Source: UBA967 sp044375555 | GTDB taxonomy: Bacteria > Verrucomicrobiota > Verrucomicrobiia > Chthoniobacterales > Terrimicrobiaceae | Reading direction: 5' to 3' | DNA length: 64,000 nt | Assembly: GCA_044375555.1 (NCBI GenBank) | Contig: JBILML010000008.1 | Span: forward strand, 27,853-91,852 | Shown: positions 7,935-16,417 of the stretch, in pieces | Numbering within the stretch: the stretch's first letter is position 1 | Layout of the letters: each line of letters starts with the position of its first letter | Translations under genes and position numbers: made by a program | Notes under the pieces: model-generated | What the model was told of the DNA's origin: nothing | The model's input: only the letters and a program-made list of their open reading frames with translations | Databases searched by the model: none

Positions 7935-9032
7935 ATGAAAGCTCTCCGGATCATCCTTGGCATTCATCTCTTGGCCGCCACGGCGCTGGCCCAGAAAGTC
8001 GAAATCGGCAATCTCGCCTACGAGAAAAACCCACCGTATCCCGAGGCTCAGAATCCGCAGTTGCCGCTTGAGGTGTATGACGACGCGTTTGCCGAAATCC
8101 TCGGCAAGCAGCCCCAGCTCATTCATCTCGCAAACGGCTTCGGCTTCACCGAAGGGCCGGTTTATTTGCAGGTGAAAAACTCGGACGCCGGCTACCTCAT
8201 TTTCACCGATCAGATCAACGACAACATCAATCTCATCCGCTGGCATGGCCTCACGCCCTACAATACGATCACGCCGGCTTCATGGGACGCTCCGGTTATT
8301 TTCCGCCATCCTTCCAGCATCGCCGACGGCCAGACTGCCGACCTCGAGTCGCGCCTGCTCACCGCCGAAACCACCGGCCGCCGCGTCTCGATCACGCACC
8401 TCGACGGCCGTGTCGAGACGCTTGCGGGTTCGTTTGACGGCAAGCCGCTGAACTCCCCGAATGACCTCGTTGTGAAATCCGACGGCTCCGTGTGGTTCAC
8501 CGACCCGAGTTACGGCTCGCTGCAATTCCCGCAGGAGGCCGAGTTGCCGAACAATGTCTACCGCTGGGATCCGCAAACGAAAAAACTCAGCGTCGTCACA
8601 GGCGATCTGCAAATGCCGAACGGCATCGCGTTTTCGCCCGATGAGAAGACGCTCTACATCATCGACAGCGGCGCGATCCAGGCCCCGCGCACCTATTATT
8701 TCAACAAGCCGCACACGATCTATGCGTTCGATGTCGCGCCGGACGGCAAGACGGTTTCGAACCAGCGAGAATTCGCGGTCGTCTCGCCCGGATTCCCTGA
8801 TGGCATGCGGCTCGACGAGCGGGGCAATGTCTACTCCGGCGCGCTCGACGGCATCCATGTTTTTAACCCGAAAGGGAAGTTGATCGGCAAAATCAAACTC
8901 CCAAAGCAGACCGCGAACCTCACCTTCGGCGGACGCGATAACAACATCCTCTTCATCTGCTCGTCCGACTCGGTTTGGGCGATCAAACTCAACACCCAAG
9001 GCGCGAAACCCGTGCCCCAAATCGACCGCTGA
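7935..9032 (+). CDS. Secreted SMP-30/gluconolactonase-like lactonase
   Basis: 365 residues with a cleavable signal peptide (first 20 residues ending in ALAQ). The rest is a six-bladed beta-propeller of the SMP-30/Gnl/LRE type: FTEGPVYL near the start carries the metal-binding glutamate, NSPNDLVVKSDGSVWFTD carries the Asn and substrate loop, and PNGIAFSPDEKTLY and PDGMRLDERGNVY carry the remaining Asn/Asp ligands. The expected reaction is hydrolysis of a sugar lactone in the periplasm. The ATG at 7935 was chosen over the TTG six bases upstream. It sits 185 bases before a GMC oxidoreductase, so the pair could oxidise a sugar or polyol to a lactone and then open the ring; the substrate is unknown. 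Confidence 0.88.
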   Translation: MKALRIILGIHLLAATALAQKVEIGNLAYEKNPPYPEAQNPQLPLEVYDDAFAEILGKQPQLIHLANGFGFTEGPVYLQVKNSDAGYLIFTDQINDNINLIRWHGLTPYNTITPASWDAPVIFRHPSSIADGQTADLESRLLTAETTGRRVSITHLDGRVETLAGSFDGKPLNSPNDLVVKSDGSVWFTDPSYGSLQFPQEAELPNNVYRWDPQTKKLSVVTGDLQMPNGIAFSPDEKTLYIIDSGAIQAPRTYYFNKPHTIYAFDVAPDGKTVSNQREFAVVSPGFPDGMRLDERGNVYSGALDGIHVFNPKGKLIGKIKLPKQTANLTFGGRDNNILFICSSDSVWAIKLNTQGAKPVPQIDR

Positions 9033-9062
9033 TCCAGATGCCTGAATTCAGACAGAAGGCCC

Positions 9063-9138
9063 AGGAGGGCGCTGCTTGTCAGCGCCGTAAAGGTTCCCGC
9101 AAAAACGCCGGCCCGGCTCTGACAAGCAGAGCCCTCCT
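9063..9138. repeat. REPIN-like paired hairpin element, copy 1
   Basis: Two 24-base arms (9063-9086 and 9115-9138) in inverted orientation are separated by 28 bases. Each arm begins or ends with AGGAG/CTCCT and is itself a hairpin: GGCGCTG-CTTGT-CAGCGCC on the left and GGCTCTG-ACAAG-CAGAGCC on the right. The two arms differ by changes that keep each local stem paired. The spacer shares TTCCCGCAAA with the second copy at 10831. It fills most of the gap between the lactonase and the GMC oxidoreductase gene. Confidence 0.85.
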
Positions 9139-9217
9139 CGCAAAGCGTCCATCGGCTTTGACCGCCGAAAACCAACCGCCCGCCACATCTTAAAAAAACC
9201 CAACAAACCAGGAAATC

Positions 9218-10768
9218 ATGAACAACGACTACGACATCATCATCATCGGAAGCGGCGCCGGCGGCGGCACGCTCGCCCGGCACCTCGCGCCCTCTGGCAA
9301 ACGCATCCTCATCCTTGAACGCGGCGGCTGGCTGCCCCGCGAGCCCGAGAACTGGTCGGCCTCCGAGGTTTTCATCGCGAACCGCTACACTTCGAAGGAC
9401 ACCTGGCGCGACAAGAACGGGAACGAATTCCAGCCCGGCGTGCACTACTTCGTCGGCGGCGCCACGAAACTCTACGGCGCGGCCCTCTACCGCCTGCGCA
9501 AAGAGGACTTCGGCGTCCTGAAACACCACGACGGCATCTCGCCCGCCTGGCCGCTCGGCTACGAGGATTTCGAGCCCTACTACACGAAGGCCGAGCAGAT
9601 GTATCATGTCCACGGCGCGCGCGGAGAGGATCCCACCGAGCCGCCCAGCTCCGCTCCCTACCCGCATCCCGCCGTCTCGCACGAGCCGCGCATCCAAAAG
9701 CTCGCCGACGACCTGAAGCGCGCGGGCTACCATCCCTTCCACTCGCCCTGCGGCATCATGCTCAACGAGGCAAATAGGCCCTACAGCCAGTGTGTCCGTT
9801 GCGAGGATTGCGATGGGTTTCCCTGCCTCGTGCAAGCGAAGTCCGACGCCGAAGTCCTCGGCGTTCGCCCCGCGCTCGAGCACCCGAATGTCACGCTCCT
9901 CACCGATTCGCAGGTTTTGAAACTCGTCACCGACCCTTCGGGCAAATCCGTGAGCGAAGTCCTCGTCGATCGCGGTGGAAAAACCGAGTCGTTCCGCGCG
10001 AGTCTCGTCGTTGTTTCCGCCGGCGCCGCGAATTCCGCCCGCCTCCTGCTCATGTCGGCGAATGACAAACACCCGAACGGCCTCGCCAACGGCTCCGACC
10101 AAGTGGGGCGGAATTACATGTATCACAACAGTCAGGCCGTCCTTGCCATTTCCAAGGAACCGAATCCGACGAAATACCAGAAGACGCTTGGATTGAATGA
10201 TTTTTACTTTGGCATGAAGGGCTTCGAGTTTCCAATGGGGAACATCCAGATGGTGGGAAAATCCCAAGGCCCGATGTATAAAGGCGAGAAACCGATTGAG
10301 GCCGGGCTCGCGCCGATGTTCACCCTCGACATGGTCGCAAAGCACGCCGTCGATTTCTGGCTCTCCACCGAGGACCTGCCCTCGCCCCACAACCGCGTCA
10401 TGATCAACCGCGACGGCCAAATCACGCTCAGCTACACGCCGAACAACCAAGAGCCGAAAAATCGCCTCTATGAGAAACTCAAGTCGATGCTCAACCACCT
10501 CGACATGCACGAGCACCTCATCCCGAGGAATCTCTACATGAAAAACGAGATCGATATCGGCGGCGTGGCGCACCAGTCCGGAACCTGCCGCTTCGGCACC
10601 GATCCTGCGACCTCCGTGCTCGATACGAATTGCAAGGCCCACGAACTCGACAACCTCTATGTCGTGGACACCTCGTTCTTCCCGAGCATCGGTGCGGTGA
10701 ACCCCGCGCTCACCGCGATGGCCAACGCCCTCCGCGTCGGAGACCACCTCCTCGAGAGGCTGAAATAA
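9218..10768 (+). CDS. GMC-family FAD-dependent oxidoreductase
   Basis: 516 residues, cytoplasmic by sequence (no signal peptide). The FAD dinucleotide-binding motif IIGSGAGGGTLARHLA is at residues 10-24, followed by an ERGG-type strand; GGATKLYGAALYRL is the second GMC signature. The C-terminal part has the HQSGTCRFGTDP segment and a NPALTAMANALR close that carries the active-site His/Asn region. A cysteine cluster C192-x2-C195-x2-C198-x4-C203 in QCVRCEDCDGFPC suggests a small Fe-S or Zn site, seen in a subset of bacterial GMC enzymes. It probably oxidises a sugar or polyol; with the preceding lactonase it would form an oxidise-then-hydrolyse pair. Exact substrate and electron acceptor are unknown. 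Confidence 0.88.
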   Translation: MNNDYDIIIIGSGAGGGTLARHLAPSGKRILILERGGWLPREPENWSASEVFIANRYTSKDTWRDKNGNEFQPGVHYFVGGATKLYGAALYRLRKEDFGVLKHHDGISPAWPLGYEDFEPYYTKAEQMYHVHGARGEDPTEPPSSAPYPHPAVSHEPRIQKLADDLKRAGYHPFHSPCGIMLNEANRPYSQCVRCEDCDGFPCLVQAKSDAEVLGVRPALEHPNVTLLTDSQVLKLVTDPSGKSVSEVLVDRGGKTESFRASLVVVSAGAANSARLLLMSANDKHPNGLANGSDQVGRNYMYHNSQAVLAISKEPNPTKYQKTLGLNDFYFGMKGFEFPMGNIQMVGKSQGPMYKGEKPIEAGLAPMFTLDMVAKHAVDFWLSTEDLPSPHNRVMINRDGQITLSYTPNNQEPKNRLYEKLKSMLNHLDMHEHLIPRNLYMKNEIDIGGVAHQSGTCRFGTDPATSVLDTNCKAHELDNLYVVDTSFFPSIGAVNPALTAMANALRVGDHLLERLK

Positions 10769-10830
10769 AGGCCCGGTGGAAACAGCCCCCATCCATTGAT
10801 GACTTGGTCCAAATCGACCCCGCCCCGCCC

Positions 10831-10906
10831 AGGAGGGCGCTGCTTGTCAGCGCCGGAACGATTCCCGCAAACACACTGGTGCGGCGCTGACAAGCAGCGC
10901 CCTCCT
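10831..10906. repeat. REPIN-like paired hairpin element, copy 2
   Basis: A second copy of the element at 9063. The arms 10831-10854 and 10883-10906 are perfect 24-base inverted repeats, with exactly the same 28-base spacing as copy 1, and each arm again contains its own GGCGCTG/CAGCGCC hairpin. It lies between the GMC oxidoreductase and MFS genes, so the two copies bracket the oxidoreductase gene. It could also act as a bidirectional transcription barrier. Confidence 0.88.
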
Positions 10907-10920
10907 AAACGCCACCCCTG

Positions 10921-12108
10921 ATGCAGACACCCGCTTCTAGTCCCTCCCGCGCCGCCGTGGGAGCGGTCTTTGGGGCCGGCGTCGTGCAGGGCATCGCGCT
11001 CGTCACCTTCCCCGCTGCCGGGGCGATTTTCACGAGCCCTCAACACTACGGACTCACCAGCACGCAATACGGCGCGCTGTTCATCCCGCAGGCGATCCTC
11101 GCCATTGCCAGTTCCCTCGCTGGACCCAAGCTCGCGGCCAAGCTGGGCGCGAAGACCGTCTTCCTCTGCGGCATGGCGGCGAACCTTGTTTCGATGGGGC
11201 TCCTCATCGCGAGCCAGTTCCTCACAGGCAACCCCTCACTCGCCTACCCAGTCCTGCTCGTCGCCACCTCGTTCATGGGCCTCGCCTTCGGCCTCACGGT
11301 GCCAGTCATCAACACCTGCGCTGCCGCGTTTTTTCCGAAAACCGCCGACCGCGCCCTGCTCGCGCTGAACACCCTCCTCGGCCTCGGCACCGCGCTCGCA
11401 CCGGCCTTCGTCGCTGTTTTTGTGGGCCTCGGATTTTGGTGGGGACTGCCCGTCCTCGTCGCCGCGCTGAGCGCCGGGCTTCTCGTTTTCTCCCTGCCCC
11501 TCGCGATCTCGGCGGGCGCACCAACCGCCGAAAAATCCAGCGCCGGCCTGCCTGCGGCCTTCCCCGCCTTCGCCGCCGCCGCGTTGCTCTACGGCATTTG
11601 CGAAACGATGAACGGCAACTGGGCTTCGATCCTGATGTCCACCACGCTCGGCAACACCCCCGCCGCCTCGTCACTCGCCCTCACGATTTTCTGGGGAACC
11701 GTCACCGGTGGACGCCTCCTCTTCGCCTCGATCGACCGCTGGTTCCCTGAAGACCGCGTCTTCCGCATCCTGCCGTTGGTCATCCTCGCCTCGTTTTGCC
11801 TGACCCCGCTCCTGCCTGCGAAGTCGCCACTCCCGGGCCTCGCCGCCTTCGCGCTCGCGGGTCTCGGTTGTTCCGCGATGCTTCCGCTCCTCATCAGCTT
11901 CGGGCAAAAACAAATGCCCGCCATCGCAGCGTCCGCCGCCGGGTTGCTCATCGCCTTCTACCAACTCGGCTACGGCCTCGCTGCCTTCGGCGTCGGCCCG
12001 CTCGAAAGCCTCCTCAAGCTCCAACTCCCCCACATCTACGCCGCCACCGCACTCCCCGCCGTGGCCCTCGCCGCCCTCGCCTTCTCCCTCGCGCGCCGGC
12101 AGGGGTAG
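10921..12108 (+). CDS. MFS transporter
   Basis: 395 residues, about twelve hydrophobic helices, very rich in Ala, Leu and Gly. The usual inter-helix features of the major facilitator superfamily are present only in degenerate form (PKLAAKLGAKTVFLCG between helices 2 and 3). The pattern FYQLGYGLAAFGVGPLE in helix 11 resembles fucose permease-type and sugar-type MFS proteins. No substrate can be named. The ATG at 10921 is only 14 bases after the second REPIN-like element. Proximity to the lactonase and GMC genes hints at uptake or export of the same substrate, which is inference only. Confidence 0.8.
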   Translation: MQTPASSPSRAAVGAVFGAGVVQGIALVTFPAAGAIFTSPQHYGLTSTQYGALFIPQAILAIASSLAGPKLAAKLGAKTVFLCGMAANLVSMGLLIASQFLTGNPSLAYPVLLVATSFMGLAFGLTVPVINTCAAAFFPKTADRALLALNTLLGLGTALAPAFVAVFVGLGFWWGLPVLVAALSAGLLVFSLPLAISAGAPTAEKSSAGLPAAFPAFAAAALLYGICETMNGNWASILMSTTLGNTPAASSLALTIFWGTVTGGRLLFASIDRWFPEDRVFRILPLVILASFCLTPLLPAKSPLPGLAAFALAGLGCSAMLPLLISFGQKQMPAIAASAAGLLIAFYQLGYGLAAFGVGPLESLLKLQLPHIYAATALPAVALAALAFSLARRQG

Positions 12109-12133
12109 GGGATAGATTGTTCACTGCTCCACG

Positions 12134-12562
12134 ATGATTTCCGGTGAACCCATTCCTTTTGAAGCCCGCACCCGGCTGAGGATTCCCCTCGTTTCGGCGA
12201 AGGTGCAGGCGGGTTTTCCCTCGCCGGCGGATGACCACATGGAGCGCTCGCTCGATCTCAACGAGCACCTCGTGGCCAATCCGGCTTCGACATTTTTCGT
12301 CCGCGTCCAGGGCGACTCGATGCGCGATGCGGGCATTCGGGATGGCGACATCCTCGTGGTGGACCGCTCGGTGGAGCCGAAGGACCGCCAGATCGTGGTG
12401 GCGATGCTGGATGGGGACTTCACCGTGAAGCGGCTCTGCAAGCGGGAGGGAAAAGTTTTTCTGGAGGCCGAAAATAGCGCCTATCCACCGATCGAGGTCG
12501 CCGTGGAAAGCGAACTCGTCATCTGGGGCGCGGTGACTTTTGTCATCCACAAACCGCGATGA
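12134..12562 (+). CDS. umuD: UmuD-like SOS mutagenesis protein (S24 peptidase)
   Basis: 142 residues. Self-cleaving accessory subunit of translesion DNA polymerase V. It shows the UmuD plan: a short N-terminal arm with the Ala26-Gly27 cleavage site (VQAGFPSP), the catalytic serine S62 in VQGDSMRDAG and the general-base lysine K99 in DGDFTVKRL. Length matches E. coli UmuD (139). The stop overlaps the umuC start by four bases (ATGA), so both are translated together. Regulation by LexA is expected from the family, but only 25 bases separate it from the MFS gene and no obvious LexA box was visible there. Confidence 0.93.
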   Translation: MISGEPIPFEARTRLRIPLVSAKVQAGFPSPADDHMERSLDLNEHLVANPASTFFVRVQGDSMRDAGIRDGDILVVDRSVEPKDRQIVVAMLDGDFTVKRLCKREGKVFLEAENSAYPPIEVAVESELVIWGAVTFVIHKPR

Positions 12563-13827
12563 AAACCCGGTTCGCGCTGGTCGATTGCAATAATTTCTAC
12601 GCGTCCTGCGAGCGCGTTTTTGATCCCCGCCTGATTGGTCGTCCGCTCGCAATTTTGAGCAACAACGACGGCTGCGTGATCGCGCGCAGCGAGGAGGTGA
12701 AGCGCCTCGGCGTCCCGATGGGCGCCCCGTCGCACGAGCACAAGGCGACTTTTGAAAAGAACGCCGTGGTGGTGATGAGTTCCAACTACGCGCTCTACGG
12801 CGACATGTCGGCGCGCGTGATGGAAACGCTCCGCCCGTGCGTGCCGGTGATGGAGGTTTACTCGATCGACGAGGCATTTCTGGCGCTCGAGGACTGGCAG
12901 GGCGTGGAGTTTGCGCGGGAGTTGCGGGCGCGCGTGCGGCAATGGACCGGGATTCCTGTTTCCATCGGCATCGGGCCGACCAAGACGCTGGCCAAGATGG
13001 CCAACCGCCTCGCCAAAAAAACGCCCGAACTCGGCGGCGTGCTGGATTTGGAAACCGTGCGGGACATGGATGAATTGCTGTCCCGCGTTCCCTGCGAGGA
13101 CATCTGGGGCATCGGGAAACGGCTTGCCGTTCGCCTCGCAGCGGGAGGTATTCGCACGGCCTGCGATCTGAAATATGGCGAGGCGGCTTGGGTTCGAAAA
13201 ACCCTCGGCGTCGTGGGTGAGCGCATCCGGCTTGAGTTGCAGGGCGTCTCGTGTCTCGCGCTCGAGGAGGTGCCTGCGCCGAAGAAAGGCATCACCTCGG
13301 CGAAGTCGTTCGGCAGGCCGGTGGAGTCATTGCGCGAACTCGAGGAGGCGCTTGCCACCTACACCGCGCGTGCGGCCGAAAAGCTCCGCTCCGGGCGGCT
13401 TTTGGCCCGGCAGGTCCATGTTTTTGTGGCGACGAATCCCTTCTCGGCCCGCCAGCCCCAATACAGCGCCGGAGCGCAAACCGCTTTGGTTCGTCCCTCC
13501 AACCACACGCCGGACCTGATCGCCGCGGCCCTCGAGCTGTTGCGGGAGATTTACCGGCCCGGCCACCAATACAAAAAGACAGGCATTTTCGTAACGGACT
13601 TGATCGCGGAGTCGGACCTGCAGCCCGATTTGTTTGATGCCGCGCCGGAGGCCGCCGGGCGCGTTCGGGAGCTTGATCAGATCGTGGACGGCCTCAACCG
13701 CAAGCTCGGGCGAAATGCGATTCGCTACGGCTCGATGGGCGTGAAATCGCGCTGGGCGATGCGGCAGGAGCGGCGCTCGCGGAAATTCACCACGCGCTGG
13801 GACGAGCTGCCGGTAGCGAAGGCTTGA
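12559..13827 (+). CDS. umuC: UmuC-like translesion DNA polymerase V catalytic subunit
   Basis: 422 residues, the usual length. Y-family polymerase signatures are intact: ALVDCNNFYASCERV at the start with catalytic D9, SIDEAFL with D104 and E105, and the SIGIGPTKTLAKMANRLAKK segment of the palm and thumb. The helix-hairpin-helix region (EDIWGIGKRLA) and the C-terminal little-finger part ending in RWAMRQERRSRKFTTRW (UmuC-type) follow. It inserts nucleotides opposite lesions in complex with cleaved UmuD. It overlaps umuD by four bases and converges with rhaB 13 bases downstream. Confidence 0.95.
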   Translation: MKTRFALVDCNNFYASCERVFDPRLIGRPLAILSNNDGCVIARSEEVKRLGVPMGAPSHEHKATFEKNAVVVMSSNYALYGDMSARVMETLRPCVPVMEVYSIDEAFLALEDWQGVEFARELRARVRQWTGIPVSIGIGPTKTLAKMANRLAKKTPELGGVLDLETVRDMDELLSRVPCEDIWGIGKRLAVRLAAGGIRTACDLKYGEAAWVRKTLGVVGERIRLELQGVSCLALEEVPAPKKGITSAKSFGRPVESLRELEEALATYTARAAEKLRSGRLLARQVHVFVATNPFSARQPQYSAGAQTALVRPSNHTPDLIAAALELLREIYRPGHQYKKTGIFVTDLIAESDLQPDLFDAAPEAAGRVRELDQIVDGLNRKLGRNAIRYGSMGVKSRWAMRQERRSRKFTTRWDELPVAKA

Positions 13828-13840
13828 GAACCCGAAAAGC

Positions 13841-15316
13841 TTATCCGAGGATTTGGTCGAAGCGGGCGGCTTTGGCGTCCCACGCGGCGGTGTCGCCGGG
13901 CTCGTAGGAGGAAATTTCGAACGAATTCCTGAGCAGTTCGCGGCCCTCGGCGAGTGAGGAGATGTCACCGGAGGCGATCATTTGGGCGATGACATTGCCG
14001 GCGGCGGTGGCCTCGACGGGACCGGCCTCGACGCGGAGCCCGGTGGCGTCGGCGGTCATTTGATTGAGGAGTTTGTTCTGCCCTCCACCGCCCACGATAT
14101 TGAGCGTGGAAGGCATCTCGGGCACGAGCTCGGCGAGGCGGCGGACCATGCGGCGGTATTTGAGGGCGAGGCTCTCGAGGATCACGCGAATCAACTCGGC
14201 ATCGTTCGCAGGAGCGGTCTGGCCGGATTTTTCGATCCAATCGAGGATCGCCTTCGGCATGTCGCAGGGCTTTTGGAACTCGGTTGCGTCGGGGTTGATA
14301 AACGCAGGGGCTTTGGCCTGAGCGGCCATCTCGACCATCGTGCCGTAGTCGATATTTTTGCCCTGTTCGGCCCAGACGCGGCGGCATTCCTGGAGGAGCC
14401 ACATGCCGGCGATGTTCGTGAGAAAGCGGGTGCGCCCTTCGAGACCTTGTTCGTTCGAGAAGCCGGCCTCGCGCGCGGCGGTGCTGTTGATCGGGCGGCG
14501 GAGTTCGATGCCGAGGAGCGACCAGGTGCCAGAGCTGAGGAAAAGCGGGTGTCCGCGTGAGGGCGCACCGGCGACGGCGGAGGCGGTGTCGTGGCTGCCG
14601 CAGGTGCAGACCTTCACGCCGTGCAGACCGGTCTCGGCGGCGATCGACGGGCTGATCTCGCCCAGCACGCGGCAGGGCTCTGTGACTGGCGAGAGGAGCA
14701 GGGTGGGGATGTTGAGTTCGGCGGCGATCTCGACATCCCACTCGGGTGAACCGGCAAAAAGGAGGCCGGAGGTGCTGGCGATCGTGCGCTCGATGGCGCG
14801 GACTCCGCTGAGGCGGTAGTTGATGTAGTCGGGAATGAAGAGGATTTCGTTCGCCTTGCGGAGGCGGTCGCCGTTGCGGGCGACTTCAGCCATGAGCTGG
14901 TAGATGGTGTTGAAAAACATCGGCTGGATGCCGGTGCGCTCCCAGAGCCGGTCGGGGCCGAGCGTTTTGTTCGCCTTGTCCATCATGCCGTCGGTGCGCG
15001 CGTCGCGATACATCCACGGTGGATTGATCGGTTTTCCCGCCTCATCGAGGATCACATAATCGACGCCCCAGGTGTCGACGGCGAACGAGACGATGTCGTC
15101 GCCGAAACGCTCGGCAGCAGTGGCGAGGCCTTTTTTAATTTCCTCGAAAAGCCCCTCGGCATCCCAGTGCCAGCCGTCGGAAAGCTCGACGCCGCTATTG
15201 CCAAAGCGGGCGACTTCCTCGATCTCGAGGCGTCCGCCGTCGTGGTGGCCCGCCATCACGCGTCCGCTGGAGGCTCCAAGGTCGATAGCAAGATGGGTTT
15301 TGCGTCGGTTTTTCAT
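13841..15316 (-). CDS. rhaB: L-rhamnulokinase
   Basis: 491 residues, FGGY sugar-kinase family. AIDLGASSGRVM at the N-terminus is the ATP-binding phosphate-1 motif with the rhamnulokinase-type ASSGR; FAVDTWGVDYVILD carries the catalytic Asp; SSGTWSLLGIEL and IVGGGGQNKLLNQM are the FGGY signatures and match RhaB. It phosphorylates L-rhamnulose to L-rhamnulose-1-phosphate, the aldolase substrate. It is divergent from the DeoR-type regulator and the BMC operon, which links the compartment to L-rhamnose use. No rhamnose isomerase (rhaA) or rhamnose transporter lies in the window, so those steps must be encoded elsewhere. Confidence 0.93.
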   Translation of the reverse strand: MKNRRKTHLAIDLGASSGRVMAGHHDGGRLEIEEVARFGNSGVELSDGWHWDAEGLFEEIKKGLATAAERFGDDIVSFAVDTWGVDYVILDEAGKPINPPWMYRDARTDGMMDKANKTLGPDRLWERTGIQPMFFNTIYQLMAEVARNGDRLRKANEILFIPDYINYRLSGVRAIERTIASTSGLLFAGSPEWDVEIAAELNIPTLLLSPVTEPCRVLGEISPSIAAETGLHGVKVCTCGSHDTASAVAGAPSRGHPLFLSSGTWSLLGIELRRPINSTAAREAGFSNEQGLEGRTRFLTNIAGMWLLQECRRVWAEQGKNIDYGTMVEMAAQAKAPAFINPDATEFQKPCDMPKAILDWIEKSGQTAPANDAELIRVILESLALKYRRMVRRLAELVPEMPSTLNIVGGGGQNKLLNQMTADATGLRVEAGPVEATAAGNVIAQMIASGDISSLAEGRELLRNSFEISSYEPGDTAAWDAKAARFDQILG

Positions 15317-15436
15317 AACGGGAATGACTTAAAGGTGTGGATTCAGGGAGAATTTTCGAGGTGATCGATGTTAGGAAGTTTTTCGGTTTCGGCAATGAAA
15401 AAGACCGGTGCGCCGCGGCGGGTGGGGGAGGGGTTG

Positions 15437-15460
15437 AAAATGATTGCAATCGATCATTTT
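15437..15460. promoter_or_regulatory. Candidate operator palindrome at the DeoR-type regulator start
   Basis: AAAATGAT (15437-15444) and ATCATTTT (15453-15460) are perfect inverted arms, and GATTGCAATC (15442-15451) within them is a second perfect palindrome. The element lies between rhaB and the regulator gene and overlaps one of the two candidate starts of the regulator. Position and symmetry fit an autoregulatory operator. Its CGATCAT half is found inverted as ATGATCG in the BMC promoter at 16380-16386. Confidence 0.45.
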
Positions 15461-16324
15461 TCAGAGAAATTTCAGCGAAACATGCGAGTTCCCCTGCACA
15501 TTGTGGAGGCGCGCCGGGATAAACTGGCGCAACTGATCGAAACTCATCGCTATTTGCCATTAAGGGAGTTGTGTGAGCGATTGGGGGTTTCCGAGGCCAC
15601 TGCGCGGCGTGATTTGGCGGAACTGGCCAAGCGGAATGTCGTCAAGCGCACCCATGGCGGTGCCTTGGCGGAATACAATGAGCGTTTCCCTTCCTTTAAT
15701 GAACGCCGGTCGCTCGGCGGGGCGGGAAAACAAAAAGTCGCCAAGGCCGCCACGCGCTTCATCGAGCCGGGAGGAACCTATTTTCTCGACTCGGGAACGA
15801 CGATTTTCGCCATGGCGGAATTCTTGCGTGAGGCGCCCGTCACACCAGCGACCATTGTCACTTCGAACCTGCCTGTGGGCGAACTTTTGGCAGGCGTCGA
15901 GGGCCTGAGCGTCTATCTCACCGCCGGCCAAATCCTCGGTCGGCAGTCCGTCCTGCTCGGTGAAACGGCCCTCCACAGCCTGGAGTTTTGGAATTTCGAC
16001 ATTGCGTTTCTCTCCGCCGAGGCCGCCAATGCCGAGGGGGTTTGGAATTCCCAAGAGGCGATTGTCGAGATGCAGCGCGTGGCGATGGAGCGCTCGAAAC
16101 GGGTTTTGCTTTGCCTCGACGACACCAAAATCGGAGCCACGGCACCCCAAGCTCTGGTGGGTTGGGATCGGGTGGATATTTTGCTCACGGATGCCAAAAC
16201 CGACCGCCTCCGTGGAGCCGGAATCCTCCCTGGATTTTCCGGTATCATCGACTGCCATGCCGCTCCGCCACTGCCTCTGCGGTCCGTTGGCAATACCTCT
16301 GAACTGCCGGTTCACTTCCTCTAA
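15440..16324 (+). CDS. DeoR-family transcriptional regulator
   Basis: 294 residues from the chosen start. The N-terminal winged helix reads EARRDKLAQLIETHRYLPLR then LCERLGVSEATARRDLAELA, ending in the DeoR hallmark VKRTHGGAL. The C-terminal part is the DeoR sugar-phosphate sensor with DSGTTIFAMAEFL and IVTSNLPVGELL. Such regulators usually repress sugar operons until a phosphorylated sugar binds. The ATG at 15440 has a strong GGGGGAGGGG six bases upstream; the ATG at 15482 gives a more typical N-terminus but a weak ribosome site, so the start is uncertain. It lies directly before the BMC operon and divergent from rhaB, so both are the likely targets. Confidence 0.88.
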   Translation: MIAIDHFSEKFQRNMRVPLHIVEARRDKLAQLIETHRYLPLRELCERLGVSEATARRDLAELAKRNVVKRTHGGALAEYNERFPSFNERRSLGGAGKQKVAKAATRFIEPGGTYFLDSGTTIFAMAEFLREAPVTPATIVTSNLPVGELLAGVEGLSVYLTAGQILGRQSVLLGETALHSLEFWNFDIAFLSAEAANAEGVWNSQEAIVEMQRVAMERSKRVLLCLDDTKIGATAPQALVGWDRVDILLTDAKTDRLRGAGILPGFSGIIDCHAAPPLPLRSVGNTSELPVHFL

Positions 16325-16356
16325 AACCTGCTAATAATTTTTTTTAAAAAATCCTG

Positions 16357-16384
16357 TTGACGATCCGATGCGAATTTATATGAT
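16357..16384 (+). promoter_or_regulatory. Candidate promoter of the BMC operon
   Basis: TTGACG (16357-16362) and TATGAT (16379-16384) are near-consensus sigma-70 boxes with a 16-base spacer, 34 bases before the pduL start. The surrounding 90 bases are markedly AT-rich for this window. CGATC at 16361 and GATCG at 16382 form short inverted arms across the spacer, and ATGATCG at 16380 repeats, inverted, a half-site of the palindrome near the DeoR-type gene. This is where repression would be expected. Confidence 0.6.
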
Positions 16385-16417
16385 CGGTTCCGTTCATTAA
16401 ATTTCTTTCTCGAAAAA

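Noticed and set aside
8831..10792. A 653-residue open frame on the minus strand across the GMC oxidoreductase gene
   Set aside because: It is the exact antisense of a gene with clear GMC motifs, has no recognisable domain, and results from codon bias of GC-rich DNA.
12109..12133. LexA (SOS) box upstream of umuDC
   Set aside because: Only 25 bases are available and no CTG-N10-CAG or GAAC-N4-GTTC type dyad was seen; control may come from further upstream.
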